DNA from: Planotetraspora kaengkrachanensis
GTDB taxonomy: Bacteria > Actinomycetota > Actinomycetes > Streptosporangiales > Streptosporangiaceae
Direction: 5' to 3'
Assembly: GCF_016862895.1 (NCBI RefSeq)
Contig: NZ_BONV01000004.1
Span: 1-64,000, forward strand
DNA: 64,000 nt
Shown here: one piece after another, positions 1-8,442 of the stretch
Position numbering within the stretch: position 1 is the stretch's first letter
Layout of the letters: the number at the start of each line of letters is the position of its first letter
The notes under the pieces: generated by a model
The model's database searches: none
The model's input: only the letters and a program-made list of their open reading frames with translations
What the model was told of the DNA's origin: nothing
Translations under genes and position numbers: made by a program

Positions 1-1
1 G

Positions 2-841
2 AACACAGACACCAACACCAGCACAGACATCAGCACAGACACCAGCACAGACATCAGCACAGACACCGGCACCGACGCTGGCCACAGCGCCGGTCACAGC
101 GCCGAGCCCGACCTCGCACCCCACGCGGAAACCGCTGACCAAAAGGCAGAGCAAGACACGGGTACAGAGGACACGCCAGGATCCACAGGCGCGCCCGACC
201 CGGAACCAAGCTCAGTACCGAGGGACGAGCCGGAGCCGGAACCAAGCTCAGTACCGAGGGACGAGCCGGAGCCGGAACCAAGCTCAGTACCGAGGGACGG
301 GCCGGAGCCGGAGCAGGAGCCGGAACTGGGGAGCCCTGGTCCGGCCTGGTGGGCGGGCCTGGGTGGGCGGGTGGATCGCCTGGTGCCGGGGTTGCTGCTG
401 GCGACCGGGCACCTGCTGCCGGTGCGGGAGATCCACCGATTGGCGCGGACGTCGTCGCTGGTGCGGTTGGTGATGGACGCCGACGGTCAGGTCCTGGACA
501 TGGGCCGGGCGGTGCGACTGGCGACCAAGGCCCAGCGCAAAGCCGCCTTCGCCCGCTACGCCACCTGCTGGGTGCAGGGCTGCCCGCTCCCAGCCACGAT
601 GTGCCAGATCGACCATGCCGACAACTGGTCCGACGGCGGCCGTACCGACCTGCGCCTGCTCGGCCCGGCCTGCCAGTTCCACAACCGCGACCGATACCGC
701 CGCCCCCACCTCTACCAACGCCGCAAAACCGGCAAAGACCGCTTGGCCTTCACCTACACCGGCACCCACACCAGCCGGAACACTGACCGGAACACCGGCC
801 GGAACGCGGGAGGGCCCATCAACCACCCCACGCGAACATGA
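2..841 (+). CDS. HNH endonuclease, DUF222 type, C-terminal part (5' end outside window)
   Basis: The frame is open from base 2, so the start and the N-terminal DUF222 region are missing. The visible part starts with about 110 residues of Thr/Asp/Pro/Glu-rich low-complexity linker, partly encoded by tandem DNA repeats. A short helical region follows (GGRVDRLVPGLL), then a compact HNH nuclease domain. That domain shows a zinc-type cysteine pair (CWVQGC), the central CQIDHADNW motif and a terminal CQFHNRDRYR motif. The family is abundant in actinobacteria and often multicopy; members are predicted metal-dependent DNA nucleases and their biological role is mostly unknown. The domain looks intact. 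The repetitive linker is the odd part. metE starts about 200 bp downstream on the same strand. Confidence 0.8.
   Translation, partial: NTDTNTSTDISTDTSTDISTDTGTDAGHSAGHSAEPDLAPHAETADQKAEQDTGTEDTPGSTGAPDPEPSSVPRDEPEPEPSSVPRDEPEPEPSSVPRDGPEPEQEPELGSPGPAWWAGLGGRVDRLVPGLLLATGHLLPVREIHRLARTSSLVRLVMDADGQVLDMGRAVRLATKAQRKAAFARYATCWVQGCPLPATMCQIDHADNWSDGGRTDLRLLGPACQFHNRDRYRRPHLYQRRKTGKDRLAFTYTGTHTSRNTDRNTGRNAGGPINHPTRT
202..309 (+). repeat. Three tandem 36-bp repeats inside the HNH gene linker
   Basis: Copies begin at 202, 238 and 274; the third differs near its end. Each keeps the reading frame and encodes a Pro/Glu-rich 12-residue unit (PEPSSVPRDEPE-like). Upstream, around 10-70, a shorter repeat of about 24 bp encodes Thr/Ser/Asp units. 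In-frame expansion of a disordered linker is the simplest reading. Confidence 0.85.
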
Positions 842-919
842 TCGTCAGAGAGCGCGGCCAGTGGGCGGTTCGCTCGGTACCCGTGCGCGCCTGGACGAGT
901 GTCCGGGCGCGAGGAAGTC

Positions 920-975
920 GCATGCGCAGGAGTTGCGGCATGCGCATCCGACATCCATTAGCCCAGTTTATGGAT
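920..975. promoter_or_regulatory. Repeats upstream of metE, possible operator
   Basis: Two direct copies of GCATGCGCA lie at 920-928 and 938-946, 18 bp apart. An inverted repeat ATCCAT/ATGGAT spans 953-975. Both sit 70-125 bp before the metE start, where an operator or promoter would be expected. No cobalamin or SAM riboswitch pattern was recognised here. The regulator is unknown. Confidence 0.3.
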
Positions 976-1043
976 CAGGCGATCGAACGGCACGGATGGG
1001 CAGGATGCGTCCGTCCGAACCCTGAAAGGCCAAGGGAGCCACC

Positions 1044-3407
1044 ATGACCGCGCGTCCGCCGACCTTCCCCACATCCACCGTGCTCGGCTACCCGAGGATC
1101 GGGCCGAATCGGGAGTTGAAGCGGGCACTGGAGTCGTACTGGGACGGCCGCTCGACCTACCAGGACCTCCAGGGCACGGGACGGCGACTGCGAGAGGAGA
1201 CCTGGCGGCGGCTCGACGGGCTGGGGCTGGGTGCGCTGCCGTCCGGGACCTTCTCGTTCTATGACCAGATGCTCGACACGGCCGTGTTGCTCGGCGCCGT
1301 CCCGGATCGATACCGGGGTGGGACCGATGAGGAGGCGTACTTCGCCATGGCGCGGGGTGCGGAGGGCGTCACGCCGCTGCGTATGACCAAGTGGTTCGAC
1401 ACGAACTATCACTACATCGTCCCCGAGATCGGGCCGGACACCTCGTTCCGGCTCGATGCCGCCAAGCCGCTCTCCGAGGTACGGGAGGCGCGCGAGCACG
1501 GGCTGGAGACACGACCTGTGCTGATCGGCCCGGTCACCTTCCTTCTGCTGTCGCAGGCCGCTCCGAGTGCCCCAGCCGAATTCGCCCCTCTGGACCGGCT
1601 CGCCGATGTGCTCGGGGTGTACGAGGAACTGTTGCGGGAGCTCGCCGCTGAGGGCGTCGAGTGGGTCCAGCTGGACGAGCCGGCCCTCGTCACCGACAGG
1701 ACCAGCGCGGAACTGGACGCCGTCAGGGCCGCCTACGGCCGGCTGGGGAGCCTGCCCGAGCGGCCCGCCCTGTTCGTCGCCTCGTACTTCGGAGATCTCG
1801 GCGACGCCCTGCCGGCCCTCGCGGCCACGCCGGTAGAAGCCATCGGCCTCGACCTGGTGGCGGGGGGCCTTCCCGGCCTCTATGCCGCCACCCCAGGCAG
1901 GCCGACGGACGAGGCCGCACGCCCCGGAGAGATCCCCGGAAAGCTGCTCGGAAAGCTGCTCGCCGGGAAGACCGTGGTCGCGGGTGTGGTGTCGGGGCGT
2001 GACGTGTGGCGCACCGACCAGGAGCGGGCGCTAGCCGCGCTGCTCGCCCTACGCGATCAGGCCGGGCCGGCCGCGCACGTCGTCGTGAGCACGTCCTGCT
2101 CGCTGCTGCACGTGCCGTACGACCTGGATCTCGAACCGGGGCTCGATCCAGATGTGCGACGGCGACTGGCGTTCGCGGACCAGAAGATCGCGGAGGTGGT
2201 CGAGCTGGCAGCCCTCCTTGCCGCCGCACCGGCCGGTCAGGGCACCACGCCGACCGGTCAGGGCACCACGCCCGCCGCGACCCGAACGGCGGGGCCGGCG
2301 CCCAGACCCGCGCTGGAACACGCATCGGGACACACACTGCAACCCGCCCCCGTCAGGAGTCCGTACGCGGTCCGGGCGGCGGCGCAGGCGGAGCACCTGC
2401 GCTTGCCCCCGCTGCCGGTGACCACGATCGGCTCGTTCCCGCAGACCGGTGAGCTGCGTGAGGCCCGGGCGAGGCTGGCGGCGGGCGAGCTGGACGAGGC
2501 GGCCTATGACGACCTCGTCCGTGCCGAGATCGCTCGGGCGGTCGCCCTGCAGGAAGGGCTCGGGCTCGACGTGCTCGTCCACGGCGAGCCGGAACGCAAC
2601 GACATGGTGCAGTACTTCGCCGAGCATCTAGACGGCTTCGCGGTCACCCGCAACGGCTGGGTGCAGTCGTACGGCTCGCGCTGCACCCGGCCGCCGATTC
2701 TGTTCGGCGACGTGCGGCGTCCGGAGCCGATCACCGTACGGTGGGCGCGCCATGCGCAGTCCCTGACGGACAAGCCGGTCAAGGGCATGCTGACCGGCCC
2801 GGTGACGATCGTGGCGTGGTCGTTCGTCCGTGACGACATTCCACTGCGCGACGTCGTGTTCCAGGTCGCGGACGCCATCGGGGACGAGGTGCGCGACCTC
2901 GAGGCGGCCGGGGTGCGGGTCATCCAGGTCGACGAGCCGGCGTTGCGCGAGCTCATGCCGCTGCGCCGGGAGGACCAGGGCGCCTATCTGGAGTGGGCCG
3001 TGGCGGCGTACCGCAGGGCCACGTCCGGCGCGGGCGACCATACGCAGATCCACACGCACCTGTGCTATTCGGACGCTGACCAGATCGTCGGCGCGATCGA
3101 CGCCCTCGACGCCGACGTGACGACGATCGAGTCGGCCCGGTCGGGCGCGCGGATCCTCGACGAGGAGGCGATCGGCGACTTCGAACGGGGGCTCGGCCCC
3201 GGGGTCTACGACATCCACTCACCGCGGGTGCCGAGCACCTGGGAGATCGAGGTCGCGCTCAAGGCGGCGTTGCGGGTGCTGCCCGCCGACCGGGTCTGGG
3301 TCAACCCGGACTGCGGGCTGAAGACCCGGACGTACGAACAGGTCGAGGCCGCGCTCACCAACCTCGTCGCCGCGGCGCGGCACCTCAGGGGCGACCAGCC
3401 CTCGTGA
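1044..3407 (+). CDS. metE: Cobalamin-independent methionine synthase
   Basis: Catalyses the last step of methionine synthesis: methyl transfer from 5-methyltetrahydropteroyl-tri-L-glutamate to homocysteine without B12, in the cytosol. The protein has 787 residues. The N-terminal half begins with TSTVLGYPRIGPNRELK, typical of MetE. A low-complexity linker (about 390-440) follows, then the C-terminal catalytic barrel starting near TTIGSFPQTGELR. The zinc ligands of the family can be placed: His and Cys in HTHLCYSD, Glu in ESARSG and Cys in NPDCGLKTR. The start is supported by AAGGGAG seven bases before the ATG. The linker carries a 21-bp tandem duplication (two GQGTTP units near base 2233-2272). 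The MFS gene converges on it with an 8-bp gap. Confidence 0.97.
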   Translation: MTARPPTFPTSTVLGYPRIGPNRELKRALESYWDGRSTYQDLQGTGRRLREETWRRLDGLGLGALPSGTFSFYDQMLDTAVLLGAVPDRYRGGTDEEAYFAMARGAEGVTPLRMTKWFDTNYHYIVPEIGPDTSFRLDAAKPLSEVREAREHGLETRPVLIGPVTFLLLSQAAPSAPAEFAPLDRLADVLGVYEELLRELAAEGVEWVQLDEPALVTDRTSAELDAVRAAYGRLGSLPERPALFVASYFGDLGDALPALAATPVEAIGLDLVAGGLPGLYAATPGRPTDEAARPGEIPGKLLGKLLAGKTVVAGVVSGRDVWRTDQERALAALLALRDQAGPAAHVVVSTSCSLLHVPYDLDLEPGLDPDVRRRLAFADQKIAEVVELAALLAAAPAGQGTTPTGQGTTPAATRTAGPAPRPALEHASGHTLQPAPVRSPYAVRAAAQAEHLRLPPLPVTTIGSFPQTGELREARARLAAGELDEAAYDDLVRAEIARAVALQEGLGLDVLVHGEPERNDMVQYFAEHLDGFAVTRNGWVQSYGSRCTRPPILFGDVRRPEPITVRWARHAQSLTDKPVKGMLTGPVTIVAWSFVRDDIPLRDVVFQVADAIGDEVRDLEAAGVRVIQVDEPALRELMPLRREDQGAYLEWAVAAYRRATSGAGDHTQIHTHLCYSDADQIVGAIDALDADVTTIESARSGARILDEEAIGDFERGLGPGVYDIHSPRVPSTWEIEVALKAALRVLPADRVWVNPDCGLKTRTYEQVEAALTNLVAAARHLRGDQPS

Positions 3408-3415
3408 CGGGCGCC

Positions 3416-4636
3416 TCAGGCGTTGCTCGTCGCCGGCCGCAGGCGCGGCAGGCGGCGAGCCTGCGTCCGGTAGCGGAGGACCTGGACGGCGCCGAGAATC
3501 CACACCGGATACTGCACGGCGAACGCCCAGCGGTAGTCGCCCTGGACGTCCATCGAGACGCCGATCGCAGCGATCACCGACATGGAGGCGACGAAGCCGC
3601 CGCCGTTGACGATGCCGGTGGCGACGCCGATCCGCTCGGCCGGGTTTAAGGTCCGCGCGTAGTCGAAGCCGATCATCGATCCCGGCCCGTTCGTCGCGAG
3701 CGTGACCATGAGCAGCACGAGCAGCCACAGGGGCACGGGGGCCGGCCACAGGAGGACGAGCGTCCAGGCTCCCGCCGTGCTCGCGATGATCGTCAGCACC
3801 ATCCACGATCGCCGAAGCGGGAAACGGCCGGCGAGGAAGCCGAACAGCGGCCCGCAGATCATCGACAGCACGGTGATCGTGGTCAGCAGCAGTCCCGCCG
3901 TACGCGGGGGCAGCCCCTGGCCCTGGACCAGGAACGGGTACCCCCACAGGATCGTGAAGGCCGCGGCCGACGACTGGGTGGCGGCGTGCGTCCACATCCC
4001 GAGCCGGGTGCCCGGCTCGGCCCACGCGGCGCGCATCGCGGGCGTGGTCGTCTCCGTCTCGGGCCGCCGGTCGCGCAACGCCGTGCTGACCACGAGGAGG
4101 GAGACCACGCCGAGCGCGGCGGCTCCGAGGAAGGTCGGCGTCCAGCCGTTCGCGTGCAGGGAGGTGATCAGCGGCACGGCCGAGGCGACCGCCCCCAGTT
4201 GACCGAGCAGCCCGGTGAGCTGGACGATCACGGGGTTGCGCCGTGGCGGGAACCACACGCTGATGATCCGGATGACGCTGATGAACGTCATCGCGTCGCC
4301 GCAGCCGATGAGGATGCGGCCGGCGGCGGCCCCGGGCAGGTTGCCGGCCACGGCGAAGACGAACTGGCCGAGCGCCATCACCGACGCTCCGGCCAGCAAC
4401 ATGCGTTTGGAGCCGAACCGGTCGACCAGGATCCCGACGGGGATCTGCATCGCCGCGTAGACCAGCAGCTGGACCATGGCGAGGATGGACAGCCCGGTCG
4501 CGCCGACACCGAAGCGGGCCGAGGCGTCGAGACCCGTGACGCCGAGGGATTGGCGGTGGAAGACCGCGATCATGTAGGCGACGACGCCGGCGGTCCAATA
4601 GATCAAGGGTCTGCGCGTTCCACCGCTTCGTCCCAT
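3416..4636 (-). CDS. MFS transporter
   Basis: Inner-membrane secondary transporter of the major facilitator superfamily, 406 residues with about 12 hydrophobic segments. The loop after the second segment has the MFS signature DRFGSKRMLLAG. The first segment is IYWTAGVVAYMIAVFHRQSLG. The start at 4636 (MGRSGGTRR) is chosen because the frame extends upstream to 4810 only through arginine/proline-rich sequence that would overlap the end of the MMPL gene. No clear ribosome-binding site precedes it. The substrate cannot be told; general resemblance is to nitrate/organic-acid or efflux-type MFS proteins. Confidence 0.85.
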   Translation of the reverse strand: MGRSGGTRRPLIYWTAGVVAYMIAVFHRQSLGVTGLDASARFGVGATGLSILAMVQLLVYAAMQIPVGILVDRFGSKRMLLAGASVMALGQFVFAVAGNLPGAAAGRILIGCGDAMTFISVIRIISVWFPPRRNPVIVQLTGLLGQLGAVASAVPLITSLHANGWTPTFLGAAALGVVSLLVVSTALRDRRPETETTTPAMRAAWAEPGTRLGMWTHAATQSSAAAFTILWGYPFLVQGQGLPPRTAGLLLTTITVLSMICGPLFGFLAGRFPLRRSWMVLTIIASTAGAWTLVLLWPAPVPLWLLVLLMVTLATNGPGSMIGFDYARTLNPAERIGVATGIVNGGGFVASMSVIAAIGVSMDVQGDYRWAFAVQYPVWILGAVQVLRYRTQARRLPRLRPATSNA

Positions 4637-4713
4637 AGCTGAGGATTTTACCGATATGTACGGCTTGCGCCTGGAGTGTCCAACTGATGGACCTCCAGGC
4701 GCAGGCCGCGCGG

Positions 4714-6969
4714 TCAGCCGACGAGGGCGGGCGCCCGTTCCTCCCGCGTGTCGTCGTCGTGGTCGTCGTCGTGGTCGCCGTGGGAGAGCTGGGGCAGCCA
4801 GTTGAGCCACCGCGGCAGGTACCAGTTCCAGTCGCCCAGCAGCTTCATCGTCGCCGGCAGCAGGACGGCGCGCACGATCGTCGCGTCGATCAGGATGGCG
4901 GCCGCCAGGCCGATGCCCATCTGCATGAACGTCAGCAGCGACAGCGTGGCGAAGGTCGAGAACACCGCCACCATGATGAGCGCCGCGCTGGTGACCACGG
5001 CGGCGGTGCTCTTGATGCCGGTCGCGATCGCGTCCTCGGTGCGCATGCCCCTGTCGTAGGCCTCCCGGATCCGGCTGAGGATGAAGACGTGGTAGTCCAT
5101 CGACAGGCCGAAGAGGATCACGAAAAGGAACAACGGCAGCCAGTTGGTGATCGAACCGGTGGAGGTGAAGCCGAGCAGGTCCTCGCCGTACCCCCTCTGG
5201 AAGACCAGGACGAGCACGCCGTAGGCCGCCGCGACGGACAGCAGGTTGAGCAGGATCGCCTTGACCGCGACCACCAGTGAGCGGAACGAGATCAGCAGCA
5301 GGACGAAGGCCAGCAGCAGCACGAAGCCGAACACGAGCGGGATCGACCGGCGGAGCTGCTCGTCGAAGTCCATCGAGCCCGCTGCTGCGCCGGTGACGTG
5401 TGCTCCGGGAATCGTGGCGGGGATGACCTTCTCACGCAGAGTGCGGACGGCGTGCTCCGAGACCGCGTCCATCCCGGTGCCCTTGATGCCGATGGCGATC
5501 TGCGCCACCGTCTTGTCAGGATTTATCCGGACGCTGATCGGTTCGTTCGCCTCGCCGGTCGCAAGCGCCTGCTTCTTGAACTCCTCGATCGAGGCCGTGA
5601 ACTGCGGAGTCGTCACATCGGCTGCCTTGATGACGACGACGGCGGGCTCGTTCCCGCCGGGGAAGGCCTTGTCGATCCGCTTGAAGGTCTCGGCGATCGA
5701 GTAGTCGCCCTGCAGGTCGTCGATGGTCTGCGCGCCGGTCTTCAGGCTGAACGCGGGGATCGCGAGCGCGACGAGCAGGCCGCCGGCGAGGACCACGGAG
5801 ATGACCGGGTGACGCAGGACCGGCCCGATGATCGCGCCCCAGAGCCGGCTCTCGCCGCCCCGCACGCCGAGGATGCGCCGCCAGCCGACCCTGCCCCGGG
5901 TGACGGTCCGCACGGTGCCGTGGATCAACCGGGCGTCGATCTTGTCGCCGATCAGCGAGAGCAGCGCGGGCAGGGCGGTCAGAGAGCCGACGACGGCCGT
6001 CAGGACCACGAGGATCGTGCCCTCGGCGAAGCCCATGAAGATGCCGTTGCCGGTCAGGAACATCCCCGCCATCGCCACGATGACCGTGATGCCGGAGATC
6101 AGGACGGCCCTGCCGGACGTGGCGGCGGCGATCTCGATGGCCGCGCGCTTGTCACGGCCCTTCGCCCGCTCCTCGCGTTGCCGCATGATGTAGAAGAGGC
6201 TGTAGTCGACCCCGACCGCGAGGCCGATGAGCAACATCACGTTGCTGGTCGCCGAGTCGACGTGCAGGAGCTGGCTGGTGAGCGCCAGCAGACCGGTGGC
6301 CGAGAAGATCGCCGTCATCGCCAGGGCGACCGGGACCAGCGCGGCCAGCAACGCGCCGAAGGCGGCGAGCAGGATGCCGAGGGTGATCGGAAGCGACAGT
6401 TGCTCGGCGCGCACGAAGTCCTTGTCGATCGCCTCGCCGATCAGTTTGTCGCCGCTCGCCCCGCCGGCCTCCTCAACCCGGAGGTCGGGGTGGGCCCGTT
6501 GCACGCCCGCGACGGCGTCGAGCACCGGCTGGATCCGGTCGGCGGCCGTCGCCGCCTCCCCCTTCATGTCGAACTGGACCAGGGTCGTGCGCCGGTCCTC
6601 GGTGACGGGTGAGGGTTCCGCGTCGTACGGCGTGCGCACGTTCTCGACCTGGCCGGTGGCCTCGACCGCGCTCTTCACGCCCATGACGGCCTCGCGGAAC
6701 GCGGGGTCGCCTGTGGTGAGCGTCCCCGTGCGCGACTGGATCAAGACGACTTCACTGGCGACGTCCTTGTAGTTCGCGCCGTCCAGGATCTGCTCGGCCT
6801 GGCGGGAGTCTCCGTTGGAGCTCTCGTAACCCTTCATTTCCGCCGTGCCGACGGCACTTCCGACGAATGTCGCCGCGGTGACGAAGACGATCCAGATCAG
6901 CAGGGCCGACCATCGATGGCGGGCACTCCAGCCGCCGATCGAGGCGGCGAGGTTCTTACGGCGTCTCAT
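4714..6969 (-). CDS. MMPL/RND family membrane transporter
   Basis: Large integral membrane protein of 751 residues with the duplicated RND architecture: one membrane helix near residues 20-40, an extracytoplasmic loop, five helices, a central cytoplasmic stretch, then a second helix, loop and five helices. Asp-containing helices such as GLAVGVDYSLFYIMRQRE and FGLSMDYHVFILSRIRE match the proton-relay helices of MMPL proteins. The family exports lipids, polyketides or drugs, or acts in siderophore recycling. The start has a strong site (GAGGGAGAGAGC before ATG). The tail is acidic and His/Asp-rich (DHDDDHDDD), perhaps metal binding. No TetR regulator is adjacent, so the substrate is not indicated. 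Confidence 0.9.
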   Translation of the reverse strand: MRRRKNLAASIGGWSARHRWSALLIWIVFVTAATFVGSAVGTAEMKGYESSNGDSRQAEQILDGANYKDVASEVVLIQSRTGTLTTGDPAFREAVMGVKSAVEATGQVENVRTPYDAEPSPVTEDRRTTLVQFDMKGEAATAADRIQPVLDAVAGVQRAHPDLRVEEAGGASGDKLIGEAIDKDFVRAEQLSLPITLGILLAAFGALLAALVPVALAMTAIFSATGLLALTSQLLHVDSATSNVMLLIGLAVGVDYSLFYIMRQREERAKGRDKRAAIEIAAATSGRAVLISGITVIVAMAGMFLTGNGIFMGFAEGTILVVLTAVVGSLTALPALLSLIGDKIDARLIHGTVRTVTRGRVGWRRILGVRGGESRLWGAIIGPVLRHPVISVVLAGGLLVALAIPAFSLKTGAQTIDDLQGDYSIAETFKRIDKAFPGGNEPAVVVIKAADVTTPQFTASIEEFKKQALATGEANEPISVRINPDKTVAQIAIGIKGTGMDAVSEHAVRTLREKVIPATIPGAHVTGAAAGSMDFDEQLRRSIPLVFGFVLLLAFVLLLISFRSLVVAVKAILLNLLSVAAAYGVLVLVFQRGYGEDLLGFTSTGSITNWLPLFLFVILFGLSMDYHVFILSRIREAYDRGMRTEDAIATGIKSTAAVVTSAALIMVAVFSTFATLSLLTFMQMGIGLAAAILIDATIVRAVLLPATMKLLGDWNWYLPRWLNWLPQLSHGDHDDDHDDDTREERAPALVG

Positions 6970-7163
6970 GCTCTCTCCCTCAGTGGATGCCTCAACCGTA
7001 GAAATCGATCAAGGTGTCCACATCGGGCCCGCTGACCAGATCAGACGTCCTGCGACCGGGGGATTACTCTCGTGCTCGAGATCTAGGGGACGTCCCTGAG
7101 CCGGGTCTCGGGGAACCCCGGCTAGGCTCCTGCCATGCGCTCCTTCTGCGGCCAGGCGTCGTC

Positions 7164-7631
7164 ATGATCCCCGCGGATGTCTTCTACGCCGGGCTGAGCA
7201 AGGTGGTGGCGGCCGCGGCCGGCTTCATCACCGATCCCTCCGGCCGTGTCCTGTTGGTCAAGCCCAACTACCGGGATCACTGGGGCTGGCCCGGAGGCCA
7301 TGTCGACGAGGGCGAGTCGCCGGACGTCGCCTGCGCCCGCGAGGTGCTGGAGGAGCTCGGGCTGGAGCCCCCGGTCGGTCGCCTGCTGGTCGTCCACTGG
7401 GTTCCCCCGATCGACGACCGACCCCTCCCGCTCGTCCACTTCCTGTTCGACTGCGGCACGGTGGTCGACGGCAACAGCGTCGTGCTGCAGGCGGAGGAAC
7501 TCGAGGGCTACGGCTTCTTCACCGCGGAGGAGGCCGGCTCGATCATGCCGTCCTATCTGGCGCGCCGCCTGACGGCCGCGCAGGACGCCCGCGCGTCCAA
7601 CACCACCGTCTACATCGGCTCGTTCGCATAG
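7164..7631 (+). CDS. NUDIX hydrolase
   Basis: A 155-residue cytosolic hydrolase acting on a nucleoside diphosphate linked to another moiety. The Nudix box is complete: after WGWPGG, the pattern G-x5-E-x7-RE-x2-EE-x-G is present (GHVDEGE, then REVLEELGL). The ATG at 7164 (MIPADVFYAGL) is preferred because upstream codons read as low-complexity non-homologous sequence. The ribosome-binding site is weak and a GTG three or six bases earlier is possible. The specific substrate (mutagenic dNTP, ADP-ribose, NADH or other) cannot be read from the motif. It is followed 16 bp later by an NTF2-like gene, a possible two-gene operon. Confidence 0.88.
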   Translation: MIPADVFYAGLSKVVAAAAGFITDPSGRVLLVKPNYRDHWGWPGGHVDEGESPDVACAREVLEELGLEPPVGRLLVVHWVPPIDDRPLPLVHFLFDCGTVVDGNSVVLQAEELEGYGFFTAEEAGSIMPSYLARRLTAAQDARASNTTVYIGSFA

Positions 7632-7647
7632 CCGGAGGCCGCCCCCC

Positions 7648-8031
7648 ATGGAGATCAGGGAAGCGGCACGCCGCTTCGTCCGCACGTGGGAGCGGGGCTG
7701 GGCGTCGCACGACGTCGAGCTGATCCTCTCCTTGTACGCCGAGGACTGCCGGCATCGCTCGATGCCGTTCCGTCCCGTCCATCGCGGCCGGCAGGAGCTG
7801 GCCGACTACATCCGATGGTCGTTCGAGGACGAGCGGGTCGAGAGCGTCCGCTTCGGCGATCCGCTCGTCGATGGCGACACGGCGGTGGCCGAGTTCGTCG
7901 TCCTGTCGTCAGAGGACGGCGGGCCGGTGACGCTGGCCGGCTGCGTGATCGTACGGTTCGACCCTGCCGGGTTCGCCGTGGAGTCGCGTGACTACTGGCA
8001 TGTCGCCCAGGGCCATGTGAGCCTCGGCTGA
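7648..8031 (+). CDS. SnoaL-like / NTF2-like protein
   Basis: A 127-residue single-domain protein with the alpha+beta-barrel pattern of SnoaL-like/NTF2 proteins: an N-terminal helix (AARRFVRTWERGWASHDVE), the LYAEDCRHRSMPF turn, and a beta-rich C-terminal half. These proteins are small-molecule isomerases, hydrolases or ligand-binding proteins. Active-site residues vary too much to predict a reaction. The ribosome-binding site is GGAGG ten bases before the ATG. It lies 16 bp after the NUDIX gene, so cotranscription is likely. Confidence 0.75.
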   Translation: MEIREAARRFVRTWERGWASHDVELILSLYAEDCRHRSMPFRPVHRGRQELADYIRWSFEDERVESVRFGDPLVDGDTAVAEFVVLSSEDGGPVTLAGCVIVRFDPAGFAVESRDYWHVAQGHVSLG

Positions 8032-8104
8032 CGGCCGTCCTCGATTAAGGACGCGTTCTCGCGGAATAGGCGGGGGGGAACGGTCGTGATTGGACGAGGA
8101 CGGG

Positions 8105-8338
8105 ATGACGATGGACGACGCGGAGATCAGGGACCAGTTGCAGGAAGTGGAGACGGAGCTGGTCAGGCTGCGGGAGAGCGCCGCGGAAATCCGGCGGGAG
8201 ATCGGCGAGCGCTGGGACGCTCCGACGGACGCCGCGGAGATGGCGACGGTGATCACCAACGCCGAGCAGCAGGAGGCGCTGATCGAGACGCTCGAGGCCA
8301 GACGCGAGCGGCTGCGGCAACGACTCGGCACGTCCTGA
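8105..8338 (+). CDS. Small coiled-coil protein
   Basis: A 77-residue, highly charged protein predicted to be almost wholly helical. Heptads are seen in EIRDQLQEVETELVRLRES and again in EALIETLEARRERLRQRL. No cysteine and no membrane segment. The ATG at 8105 follows GAGGACGGG; a TTG at 8090 or an ATG at 8111 are alternatives. Small proteins of this kind occur in many actinobacteria without known function. It could be a dimerising structural or adaptor protein. Confidence 0.6.
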   Translation: MTMDDAEIRDQLQEVETELVRLRESAAEIRREIGERWDAPTDAAEMATVITNAEQQEALIETLEARRERLRQRLGTS

Positions 8339-8396
8339 CACGGTCTGCGGATCGCCTTCTTCGCCGGACCTCCTCCGTCTTCGGACTACCTCGCCT

Positions 8397-8433
8397 ATAG
8401 TTTCGCTGAAGATACTATCTCTAGCGATACTAT
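8397..8433. promoter_or_regulatory. GATACTAT direct repeats upstream of the DUF234 ATPase
   Basis: GATACTAT occurs at 8411-8418 and 8426-8433, 15 bp apart, with a related inverted piece TATAGT at 8397-8402. The block ends 10 bp before the ATG of the ATPase gene and is strikingly AT-rich for this genome. It could be a promoter -10 region combined with a repressor site. Confidence 0.35.
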
Positions 8434-8442
8434 TGGGGACGG

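Noticed and set aside
202-309. CRISPR array
   Set aside because: The 36-bp repeats are directly tandem with no spacers and keep the coding frame.
842-1043. Cobalamin riboswitch in front of metE
   Set aside because: None of the conserved aptamer blocks seen in front of nrdAB is present on either strand; only short repeats are found.
4637-4810. N-terminal extension of the MFS transporter
   Set aside because: It is Arg/Pro-rich, overlaps the end of the MMPL gene and lacks a start signal; the family homology begins at 4636.
5398-6612. Long plus-strand frame opposite the MMPL gene
   Set aside because: Its Asp/Arg/Gly-rich composition is a GC-bias shadow; the minus-strand frame has clear family motifs and a ribosome-binding site.
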